From assembly GCA_026693085.1 (NCBI GenBank), contig JAPLNB010000262.1, positions 1 to 64,000 of the forward strand: a stretch of 64,000 nucleotides of DNA, in the 5' to 3' direction. Shown piece after piece: positions 1-12,000 of this stretch (its first letter is position 1; each line of letters starts with the position of its first letter). The stretch is from Planctomycetota bacterium. GTDB taxonomy: Bacteria > Planctomycetota > Phycisphaerae > Tepidisphaerales > Tepidisphaeraceae. The notes below the pieces were generated by a model, which worked only from the letters and a program-made list of their open reading frames with translations, did no database searches and was not told where the DNA came from. Made by a program: the position numbers and the translations under genes.

Positions 1-3000
1 ACGACGCTGGTCAATCGCCCGGCAATGTCATAGTAGTAATCCGTCGCCACCTCCGCCTCGCCGGCGTTTCGCTGCTCGATCTTCCGCACGTGCTGGCCGG
101 CGTCGAGGTACTGCGTTTCCGTGAATGAGCCATCGGCGTAGATGATGCGGACGGTGCGGCCGAGGGCGTCGGAGGCCGTGCCGGTCTCATTGCCGCGAGC
201 ATCGCGCACCAGGTCCTCGCGAAACGCTATGAACGTCTGACCATCGGCGGCAGCGCCGTTGGATTCGGTCGTGGCGACCGTGCAGAAGATCGGCGTTCCT
301 ACGGTGTTGGGCTTGATGCGAACGGCGCCGCCGCAATTGACGGCGGTGACGGCGTCGAACGGCAAGATCGTGCAGTCGTTGATCGCCTGCGCAAGGTCGA
401 TGCAGACCTGGGCCAAGGACCCGTGGCCTGAGGCGATGGAAACGGGCAGGGTGTGGGTCGTATCTCCATCCACATCTGTGAGGGTGATCTGGAACTGATC
501 GCCCACCTCGATGGTCCCACCGGGCACGAGTTGGAACAGGTCGTACTCATTGGTGGTGACTTGGCTCTGGGCGTTGGTTGTGGTATGCACCCGCCCATCG
601 GCGTAGTAGCCGTACGTCGTCGATTGGCCGTCGGAGCCGGTCTGGGTGTTGACTTGGCCAGCGGTGTTGTATTCGGTCTGGGTCGAGGAGAAGACGGTGC
701 CGGCGGAGACAAGATCACCGACGAAGATCGTGTTGTTGTAGTTTTCCACCACACGGCCGAATGTCAGCGTCTCTTGGTAGAGGCATTTGATTGTGGCAAT
801 CTTCGGATCGGGGATGATCCGGATTCTGACACCGCTGGCGCGCTCGGTCTTCCAGACGCGGCCGAGGGAGTCGTACCAGGTATGCGTGGCGTTGCCCTCG
901 GCGATCCCATCATCGGCCCCGTCGATTGGAACGCAGCGATCCAGCACCCAAATGGCCCGGCCCATGCTGTCGTAGACGGTCATGGTGACCGTGCCGTCGG
1001 GGTAGACGGTGCGGATGAGTTGGCCTCGCGTGTCATAGGTGTGCGAGGTCGTGCCGAGATGCTCGTCGGTGGTCTGGCCAACCTGGCCGATCTCGTTGTA
1101 CGTGGTCAGAGTGCTGATGCCCGCGGCCAACTCAGTTCCTGCCGCATTCACTCGCCGGCCTGAGCAGGTCTTGATCGCCCGGTCGGCATAGTCGTAATAG
1201 GTGATGGTCTCGACGCGCTCTTGGTAGTCGGCCTCGCTGGGCCACTTGGACCATGTGATTTCCCGCCGCGGGGCTTTCTCGGGCCAGTCAACCAAGACGT
1301 CTCCCGAGTAGGAGGACCGCAACTGGTACTCGTAATAGCGCACCACGCCGCTGGCATCCTGGCTGGTCTGCAGGCGGTAGTACTGAGGGGAATTATAGTA
1401 GGTGTTCAGGGAAATCAGTTGGTCGGGCACCAACTCTCCGGTCGCCGGATCAATGTGCCCACGGTAGGTTCCTTTGAGCAGTCCGTTGGGTGGATCGATC
1501 GGGCCATCCATGTCTTTGCTGGTCACATAGGTGTAGCACACCACCTCACCAAGGGCGTTCTTGGTCCATACAACGTTACCGGCGTCGTCGTAATGATCTT
1601 CGGTCGCATTGCCGAACGGATCGGTGATCTTGATGGGCTTGCTCAGTTGATTGCCGTTTCCGTCCTTGGGCTCGTACATGTAGGTGGTCTTGCGACCCAG
1701 TGCGTCGGTCTGGCTGAGGATGCTGCCGGGCGGATTGGCAAACTGCCCGTCCTCGCCCGGTGACGCATACTCGATGGCCGTCTGCCAGTCGTCGGGTCCG
1801 GCTTCGACCGTGCGGCGACTGTCCCAGGCCGCGTCCAGGGGTTTGCTTTCCTTGAAACTGGTCAGCGTGCCTAGGAAGTAGTGGTAGGTGTACTCGCGAA
1901 CGATGACGCGGCAGCGCAGCTCACCGTTGTCGTTCTTGACTTGGCGGATCTCGCGAATGACGCTGCCGTGGCTGTCATAGATGAACTCCGTGACATTGCC
2001 GGCGGGGTCGGTCACGGTGCGGCTGGCGCTGGTCCCCTGGAAGCTGTGGTCGCTGCTGCTCAGCGGGGCCTTGTTCTGCTGAGCATCGAACAGCGTCTTG
2101 AGTTTGCCCGTGGTGGGATCGTAGGTGGCTTGAAGGACGGTGACGCCGCGTGCGTCGGTGACGCTGGTGAGATAGTGAAAGCGACGGTTCGTCGTGTCGG
2201 GGATGTCTATGTATTCGTAGATGATGTATGCATTATCTGGGATCGAAGGCGGCTGCACGCCAACGAGATCGCCTGTACGGCCGTCATAGACATAGCCGAC
2301 GGTGGGCCCCTCCGAATCCCAGACCTGCGTGATGCGGTCGTGTGTTGCGCCGTCGCTGGTGGTGATGGTATCGTGCGTGAAGGTGACCGTGCGGCCGCTG
2401 GAACTGGTGATCCCGCCGTGCCTGAACGTAAGGCTGTTGCCGTTGAGGTCGGAGATGGTCCTGACCATGCCGGACTTGGCGTCGATGACATACGTCAGAC
2501 CGTCGCGAGTGGTCAGCGTGTACACGCCGCCGAAAGCCGGCTGTGCCGGATTGTACGCCACGGAAATGTCAGCCATAGTCTCGCCAGGAGCCGTGGCCGA
2601 TGGCGCGAAACACACCTTGCTATCTGGATCGGGATACAGGCTGATGGCTTGGCCATCGCCGTCGTTCTGACTGACCGTGAGGGCGCTGGTGGTTCCCGCG
2701 ACCGCCGTGAATGCCGGCCTCCAGAAACCAAATTGATTGCCATTGTCGGGCTTGGGATCGAACATGAACACCTGCTGCTGACCGCCGGGAAGCGTGATGT
2801 AGACCAGATCGCCCGGACGGAAGCCGGGCAGGCTCTTGCCAAGGGGCAGCGCCGTCGTACGCAAGTCCACATCCGGCAGTTCCATTCTCCATCCCGGGCC
2901 GAAAACCCCGTCGCGGCCAGCGTACTGCGTGTCGTACACCCGGGAGATGGTGATCGGGATGCCAGAGTCGGAGGCAGTCAAGTCGGTGACCGGAAGGGTG

Positions 3001-6000
3001 AAGTTGTCGAGCTTCAGTTCGGTCTTGATCTCGATGTCCCGCTCGCAGCGGGAGGGGCCATGGACGCCGTCGCTGGCGGTCAGGACGAGCTTGTAGGCCC
3101 CATCGGAGACGCTGGTGGGGCGAAGTGTGCCGAGCCACTTGGCCTCGGCGCCGGTCTCGTGATCGCCCGTGACGATGATGATGGGCGCTCCGCCGGCCGC
3201 GGCCTCCAACTGGACCGTATAGGACTGCAGGTCGCCGTCGGGGTCCTCGATGGTTCCCATGATGAGCGTGTCGGCCCTGATCTGCCAGGCGGAAGAGACG
3301 TCGGCCGGCTCGCTGATCTGCACGATGGGGGCGACGGACGGTGCGGCGATTGTGGTTACCGAAGCATATGTGGATTGGGCCAGATCCGACTGGTCGCCAT
3401 CGCTGCTGACGGCAACGACCTTGTAGTAGTAGCTCGTGGACGAGTGCAGGCCCGTGTCGGTGTAGTAGCTGGACGCAGTGACATCCGTGATGGTGATGGG
3501 CCGGGCATCGACCATCACGTACGGCCCCGCCGCGGTATCTGCACGGTAGATATGGTAAATGCCGCCGGCGCTCGCATTCCAATGCAGGCTGATCTTGGTG
3601 GCCTGGATCGCGGCCGCGGTCGGGGCGCCGCCCGGCGCGCCTGGCAGATTGATGCCATCGGAAACCGAGGCAGACGCGGCATCGGACCTGGACGACCCAT
3701 CGGTGTAGATGGCCGCCACTTCATAAGAGTAGTTCACGCCCTGCGACAGCCCCGTATCGATGTAGGAGGTCCGATCGGGGCCGAGCGTGGTGATCAGCAC
3801 GGTGTTGCGATAAACATCGTACCGGCTGACGTTGGCCGGGGATTCCTGCCAGCGGATCAGGATGCGATCGGGGCCCAGTGCATAGCTGTCCAATCCGGCC
3901 GGCGGAGCGAGCGTATCGACCGAGATCCTGGTCGCATCAACAACAGTTGACCAGTCCGACTCATGGCCACCGAGATCGACTGCGGCGATTTGGTAAAAGC
4001 GCCGCTGCCCAGCCGTCACCGTGGTGTCGTCGAAACGGTTGACTTTGATCAAGTTCTCGCCGCTCAGCAGGGCAAACGTTCCGGTCTCGGACGCATTCGA
4101 ATAGATCCTATAGCCGGCCAGATCACCTTCCGTGTTGTGCGTCCAACTCAGCGCGATCAAGTCCTCGTAGCCGGTCGCAGCAACGCCGCGGGGCGATTGC
4201 GGAGCAGCGCCATCATCGCAGATCCCTGTTGCTCCCGCCGGCGACGATGCCGCCCCGTTGGAATCGACGGCATACAGGAGATAGAAGGATCTGCCGGCCG
4301 GAGCATCCCAGTCGGTGTATGACAGAGTCGGCGGAGGGGAAGTGGACACGTCGAAGTCGGCCACGTCGATCCATTCGGGGTCCCCGGACTCAGGTACGAC
4401 GCGGCGATACAGCGCATAGAGGGCAACGCCTGCGGCTGTGTCCCATGACAGGCGCACTCTGCCTACCAGGTCATCTGTGGCCATGAAGCTGGCCGGAACG
4501 GCAAGGGACGTGACATCAACGTTGATCGTGCGTGTCAGATCCTGGCCGTTGACCTGAATGACCTGACCGTCAACGCTCGCTGTGGCAGTGATCGTGACAG
4601 AACCTTCCTCCGACGCTGTGTATGTGCCGTTGTCCGTGATCGTGCCTGCATTGGTCGACCAGGCGAATTCCGGCTGGCGGTCCGTCGGAAGCGGGTCGCC
4701 GAATTGGTCCAGGACGAACGCGTAGAACTGCTTGCTGGCGCCCGTGTGCAATGTTGAGATCTCGGGGAGAATGCCAACGCTCCTGGGCTCCTGGGGAACA
4801 GTTACGGTTATATAGCTGCTGCTGCTGTTGCTGCTGGTTCGGCCGTCGACGCTGACGGACCTGGTCACAGTGGCATACAACCGGTAGACGCCGGCCCGCC
4901 TGAACATGGCGGTGATGGTGCGGCCGCTGCCGTTGGTGGGATTGAGTATTGGATCGCCGTCTTGGCCCGACGGTCTTCCAACGACCTGCCACGTGTACGT
5001 GAGGTCGGTGCCGTTGGGGTCGTCGGCGCTGGCGATCGAGAGGCTGGCCGCTTTGTACGCATCGCTGCCCGTCTCAGTGAGTGCGGCCTGCGCCGGCCCG
5101 ACCACAGGAGGCGTGGGAAGCACATCAATCCAGAAGTGCCGTTCGTCGTACGTGCCCAGCAGGTCGCTCACCCGGATGGCCAGTTCGTATTTCTGGCCAA
5201 GTTGGTCAGCGCTGGGGAACCAGGTAACGGACCCTGTGGCCGAGTCAAGGGTCATTCCCGCAGGACGGATCGGAACACCGCCGCTTTCGACGAAGCTGAA
5301 GGTCAGCCGATCCGGATCATCGTCGCGGACGACCAGGTCCCAGCCCCAGAGCTGATTGACCTGGGCCAGGCACAACGGCTCGGAGACGATCCGTGGCGTG
5401 CGGTTCTGTGCCGGCGGGACGGTGGCCAACACATCCAGCGTCACTTGCGAGCGGCCGCCATTCTCGTCAACCACGACGACCATGGGATGCCACAGGCCGA
5501 CCTGCTGGCTGGTGGGCGTCCAACTGATCACGCCGCTGTCGGTGATGTTCATTCCATCAGGAGCACCGTAGAGATAGCCATGCATCGGCGAGCCATCTGG
5601 GTTGCTCAGACCAATCTGCCGGCTGGAGCTTTGACCGATGTACGGGTGCAAATCGTAGAGGCCGTTATCGACCTTGGCCGGCAGAGTGATGGTCGGGTTG
5701 GTATGTGCTGATGCGGAGGTAACACTGAGGGTGAACCGATGGCTGACACCGTATTCGCCATCGCTGACCCTGACATCAAGGAAATAGCTGCCGGTTTCCT
5801 CGAAGTGCCACGTGATCAGGCCAGTAGAGCTGATGCCATTGCCATCGACCAACTGATCCATCACGGTGCCGTCGGATTTGCTCACGGTCAGGTTGTATGT
5901 GAGCGGTCCGGGTCGCTGATCCGCATCGGTGGCCTGCACCTGATACGTGAAGACACTGTTGAGGCACACGGGAATTGCCCCGAGCAACTGCTTGGTTCCT

Positions 6001-9000
6001 CGCTTGAGCAGGATTATATCAGAATTGCGCGTGGCCCCGTCGCTGGTCAGCCGAATGTCGATCGACCCGGCTATGCCGGCGGGCATGCTGTGGTCCTGGC
6101 TTACCCTCGTGACGCCAACCTGAGGGTCCGATGAGACGATGTCGACGTCCACCAGGGTATCCGCAACAGCAGTCGCAATGCCTGCAATCATGCTGTTAAT
6201 CAGATTCTGCGGATTGATCTGCGCAGCCACACCGCTGCCAGTGCTAACCTGGAAATACAGTGGATCGCCCGTGCCAATCGTCTGATTGGTTCCATTGTTG
6301 ATCGGCGTGGCCAAATGGCTGACCGTACCCGTGGCTTTGGCCAGAGCCTTCAATAGCGAGCTTGGATCCATCATGGGCATACCTTCCCTCGCCAGGCTGC
6401 TGGCGCCCTGGGGATCTGTCTGCTGCATCTTCGTCCAACTGGGTCTATCCAACTGGGTCAGTGCCCCCAGCCCGATGACCTGAGCACCAATGGCATTGAG
6501 TGCATCAATGGTCTTCTGAATGGTTGCGCCCTGATGCCCTTTCGGCAGTGCGCGAGTGAGTGCTGGGTAGTCCGTGTCGAGGAACTCATTGAGCGGGATC
6601 GTGACGCCGCCAAGTCCGCCAATATCATTCGGACCCTGTGGATCGGGCATGTATGCTGTTCCGCTGTCCGTGGCCAGCAGGATGATGTGCAGAGCCCCCG
6701 GCCGGAATCCGGCGCCACCAATGGTGCCCGCAGACTTCGCCTGCGAGGCGCTGGGGGCAAAAGCCCGGAAGGGCAGGATATCGCCGGCGGATCCCGTTGC
6801 GCTGCCGTCCCCATCGCCGTCGAACCCCGCGCCGGTCGCAACCTGATACAGCGCTTCCATGATCGATTCGGGAATGTCGTTGCCACCTCCGGGGGTGGTG
6901 CATAAGTCGCTTAGGGCGTATTCCATGGCGCCGGCAAAACCGTACATATCCGGCGTGATGATGGGCTGGTTCAGAATGAAGGGCTGATCCTCGTCATCTG
7001 CCTCCAAGTAGTCCTCAAAACGGCCCACTCCGAAGCCGAAGCTGACGGCCGGAAATGCCTGCTGCAGCATTGCGACAAAAGAAGGGGAGTCCTCCGTGCC
7101 GGCAAAAAACTGCCGAATGCTGGGCGCCACACTATCGAAGCTGCCCGTGTCGTCGAAGAGCAGAAACACATCGGCAGCTGGTGCGGACATTTCCATCTGC
7201 GGGGGCGCAACCTCGACGGTCTGGGTCGCGCTCTGCCCAGCGCCGAGGTTCAGCCGGATGGGTGATGATGGTGTGACCGAGCCAATGGATGCTCGGTCGG
7301 GCAAGTGGAAATCCGGGATCGTTCCGCCCGTGATCGTCGGCGGCGAGTTCACGAACTGGTTAACCACGTTCACAATCATGCTGCAATCGATCTCGCCCGG
7401 GGTGTCCAGCACGTTATCGTGGTCGTGATCGAGGCCAACAAAGATAATGTATGGTCCGGAATTCGGCAGGCCGATTTGCCGCGCGCTGCCAAGATCCCCA
7501 GCCAGGACAGTGCCGCTTACAGCCCAACGCACATTCGCGTAATCAGTGCCGTCAGCCTGGATCGCAGCCGACAGGGTGACATCGGACACGTTGTTCACCC
7601 TCTGAACGTAGAACACGGACTGCGAGGGATTCGTCGCCAAGGATCCGATTTGGCTGTCCTGCACAGTGATTGAGGTGATCCGCACCACGTGTACGTTGAC
7701 GGTGTAATGGATCTCGGCGGAATCCAGTACGCCGTTGAGGTCGTGATCAAGCCCAACCTGTACCGGAAAGATGCCGGTTCCCGACAAGTTAACGCTAACA
7801 GGGCAGGCGTCGCCGAAATCGCCTGTTGACGAACCGTCACCAACGCTCCATAGCACCTGGCGAGTATCGGCCCACGCATTCGTTCCTGTTTCGATGTACG
7901 GCCAGATCGATATGCTCGCCGGCCCATCGGGTGGAGCATCGATGTACAGATCGGCTTGGCCCGGCGCGGTGGCCGAGTAGTGACGCCAGTTGTCATCCAC
8001 GCGCAAGCTATCCACGCCGACCACGTGCACGGTCATCGTCCGATCGACTTCATTCGCGTCGAGCCAACCGTTGAGATTGTGGTCCAGCCCGACGGCGACG
8101 CCGTAATCGTCATTACGGGGCAGAGTGATCGGCGAAACTGTTGATCCGAAGTTGCCGGAGAATGCAGTCCCATTATCTCCGCTGCGGCCAGTAACGCTCC
8201 ATAACACCTGAGCGTTGTCATAAAAGTTCCCCGAGATGCTTGCGCTCAGCGTGATGTTCGCGCTGCCGTCGCCCAGGCCGTCCACGTACAGGTCCTTCCG
8301 ATCGGTGTCGATTGCCGACTGCCCATGGTCGTCACTCACCGTGACGGAGGTAACTCCCACCACGTGCACTTGGAAATACTGGCGATCCTCGTCGCCATCC
8401 ATGCTTTGGTTTGAGTTGCCGTCAACCCAGATATTCACGTCGTATACGCCGCTGTTTGCGAAATTGAGATAGGCAACATCCTCGCGGCGAAAATCCCCAC
8501 GTTGGTCCGTGCCAAGCACATCCCACAGCAGACGGTCGCCATTGGGATTCTCGGAATTGTACCACGGCCACAGACTGCTTACGTCCGCTGGCGGAGTCAG
8601 CCAAAGGCGTGTCTCGCCAGTGGCTGCGGCATCGACATACAGGTCCCTCTGCGCAGGCGCGATGGCCCTGTGGCCCGCGTAATCCCCGATCTGCATCCAC
8701 TTGCTGCGGACCACGTGGACTGTGATCTGGCAATCCACCTCCGTCCAATCATCTGGGCCGTATGGGCCGATGGAGAGCTTCCCATCGCCATCGGTGTCGA
8801 AGCCGGCGTAGAGCGTGTAATCGCCAGGCCCGATCGCGTATTGGTCCGGCAGCGTGATTGCCGTCTTCCCGTTGGTATCTGTCAGATGGAATGAATCATA
8901 CCCGTTAATGCTCCACAGAATCCGACTATAAGCCTCCGGCATCACGTCCTGGCTCAAATACACGGTGGTTGGCCCCGAGCCTGTTTCGACATAAAGCTCC

Positions 9001-12000
9001 GCCTGCTCCGGCAGAGAGGATGAATTCGTTGCTGAATGCCCGTCGCTGTCCTCGACGGTGATGCTGTTCAGCTTCACGACGTACACCTTGATGCCGCAGT
9101 CAACCTCCCCATCGTCCAGCACCCCAAAAAGCGGGTCACCTATGTCGTCTATGTCGTAGTAGTTGTCATCATGCCCTGCCTCAATGATGTAGGGTTCGGA
9201 TAAGGGAAAGAGGCTCAGATAATTGCCGTGGCCTTCAAGAGAATAATTGTAGATGGTGCCACCCGTGGGGGTGACGCGCCACCGAACGTGCCTCGTCGGC
9301 CCCGCAACGTCAATGTAGGGGAAGACGTCGAAGTGGGGCTCGGGATTATCCGCATACCAGTAGCAGTTCGATGTGGCTTCGACGAACAGGCTGGGGTAAC
9401 TCGCCGGATCCTGGTTAGGACTGTTGGCAGTCACGCTCTCATTGCCCCCGCCGTAGATGGTCATCGAGTTGACCTGCGCGCCGCAAGGCGAAATGTGCAC
9501 ATTCACCGACGTGAAGACCCCGTTATCGCTGCTCGTGAGATGCTCGTCGTTGTTCGTGTCCTTTCCGGCCCGCACAACATATTCCCCTCCGCACGCGAGT
9601 CGAAGGGTGGCCGTTGGCCACGCATTTGGCTGCGAGCTGAAGTCCCCTTCAGCAATCGGCGGCCCCACGGGCTGCCCATTCGCGCCGAGCCGATCCACTG
9701 CCCAGTGCAGGCTGGAAAGAGTGTCCTGCCATAACGTCATAATCTCCAACGTAGTGATATCCTGCTGGACCCCGCTCAAATACATGTTCGCATTGGCCGG
9801 GTTGCTTGACGACCCCGGATCCTCGGGGGCGTACACGATAATGCCCGTTGTCTGGTCCGTGATGTTGACCGTAGCGTTGTTCGGGCTGCCCAGCCGATAC
9901 GGGAACGTGGACGCCGTCAGCGTCACCTTGACCGTTTCCGTGGACTCCACAAGCCAGTCCACCTTGGGCGTGATAGTCAACGGCGAGGTGGTCGCGGTGC
10001 TGTCGATCGGGAACGTGACGCCGGTGGCCAATGGCACATAGTCGTCACCGGCAGTCGCCGTTCCGCTGACCGTGAACGGAACCCACAAACACACGCATGT
10101 GGACGAGTCCCCAGGGATGGACTTGATCGCCCCGGACAGACGCACCGTCAACGTCCCGGTGTTGGGGCCCATTTCCGAGGCGCTGGTGTCTGTGCCTTGC
10201 ATGCTCACCAGCAGCGGCGTCACTGACACGCACCAGCGTTCGTCGGCCCAGTCCCGTGCGTGGGAGGTGTTGCGGAAGTACTCCTCCAAGCTGATGCAGC
10301 CGCTGTAGTTGGAGTTGCCGTTGTCGTTTAGGCTGATCTCAAACGCCGTTGCCGTTCCGTCGTCGATCGGGCTGGCATCGGTCGGGAAGGTGTAGCTGTA
10401 CTGCTCCCGGGGTTGTCCGCCACCGCAGCAGTAACAGTATGAATCGACATTGATCGTGCCTGTGACCAGTTTGTTGATCGCGGCGATGGGGCTGGTCGCG
10501 TACACGTACGCATTGCTGTATCCGGACCGGACGCTCAGGCACCCCGAGACGCGGATCGAGTTGCAGGCAACCGACCAACAGGACAAGCCCACCTTGTAGA
10601 ACTGGGGATCGGACGTGCCGCTGTTGTAGGCGGCCATCGTCTGCATGCCACCGCCGGAGCCTATGTTGACCAGCGGCTCCAGCTTCGGCAGCGCGCCGCT
10701 GAAGGTCGTGTCCAACGTCCCATCGGCGTTGTAACGGGCCATCGCCAGATCGGTGCCCCTCCTGGCATCGGGCGCGGCAAATCCTGCCAGGATGATCTTG
10801 CCATCCTCCTGAACCGCCATCGCATTGGCGCCGTCAACGGAACTGCCCAAGTCCGTGGTCACGATGCCGCCACCACCAAAGCCGCTGACCAGGCTCCCGC
10901 CCGCATCGTACCGGCCCAGGCCAAAGTCGCTAACCGTGCGAGTACCTGACCCACGATCCGCGCGACCCGCCACCAGGAGGCTGCCATCAGCCAGCACGGC
11001 CATGCTGCGGATCTCGCCGGCCTGCTGCGAAACTTCCTTGCCTGCGCTGGCGAAGCTTGCGTCCAGGCTGCCATCCGGCAAATAACGGACCACGGCGAAC
11101 CGGTCGGCATTGGCATACCCGCCCACAGCGATACCTCCATCGGATTGGATCGCAACGCTGCTAGCCTCGTCATCGCCTCGCCCCAGGTTGGTCCTGACCA
11201 TCCCGTGCCAGCCGAAGCTGGGATCGCGCCGCCCGCCGCTGTCGTAGCGGGCCAGCGCAAAATCCAGGTCACCGCCGGCGGTGTTCGATGAGCCGGCTAC
11301 AACAATCCGCCCCTGACTATCGATCGCCAGGCCGTATGCCTTGTCGGTGTCCCCATGGAAGTCCGTGATCGCCTTGCCGCCGCTCCCATAGGTGCCATCC
11401 AGCGTCCCATCAAGGTTGTAGCGGGCCAGCGCAAAATCCGCGTTGACGCCCTCACTGTAACAGGTGCCCGCCACGACGAGCTTGCCGTCGGCTTGCAGAG
11501 CCATGCCGGCGATGCGGGCATTGAGATTGCCGAAGGCCGTTGTGACCAGTCCCCCGCTGCCAAAGGTCGGGTCCAGGCTCCCGTCATCGTTGTAGCGCGC
11601 CAGGGCAAAGCCGCTGCTGCCGTGGCTGGCGGAATAACCCGCTGCGACAATCTTGCCGTCGGGCTGAAGGACCAGCGAAAACGCCCCGTCGGTGCTGCCG
11701 TCGGCAAAGTCGGTGCAAACGCGCCCATTGAACCCGAACGATCCGTCCAGCGTGCCGTCGCCGTGGTAGCGGACCAGGGCAAAGTCCCACGACCCGCCCG
11801 CCATCGTGGCGCCGGCGGCCACGATCCTCCCATCCGCCTGGACGAGGATAGCCATGGCCTGATCATCGCGGAGCTTGCCCAAATCTGTGACCACCAACCC
11901 GGCGGTGACCTCGTCCGCCGACCCCTGCAGCGTGGCAAGTGGGTCGGGCAGGATGCTGGATAGCAGTTGGCGCTCCTCCAGCAACTCCATCTGATGCGGC

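Noticed and set aside
1881-3950. A 689-codon plus-strand open frame
   Set aside because: It is antisense to the RHS and FN3 part of the giant gene; composition is Val/Asp/Arg-rich with no motifs, as expected for the opposite strand of a GC-rich gene.
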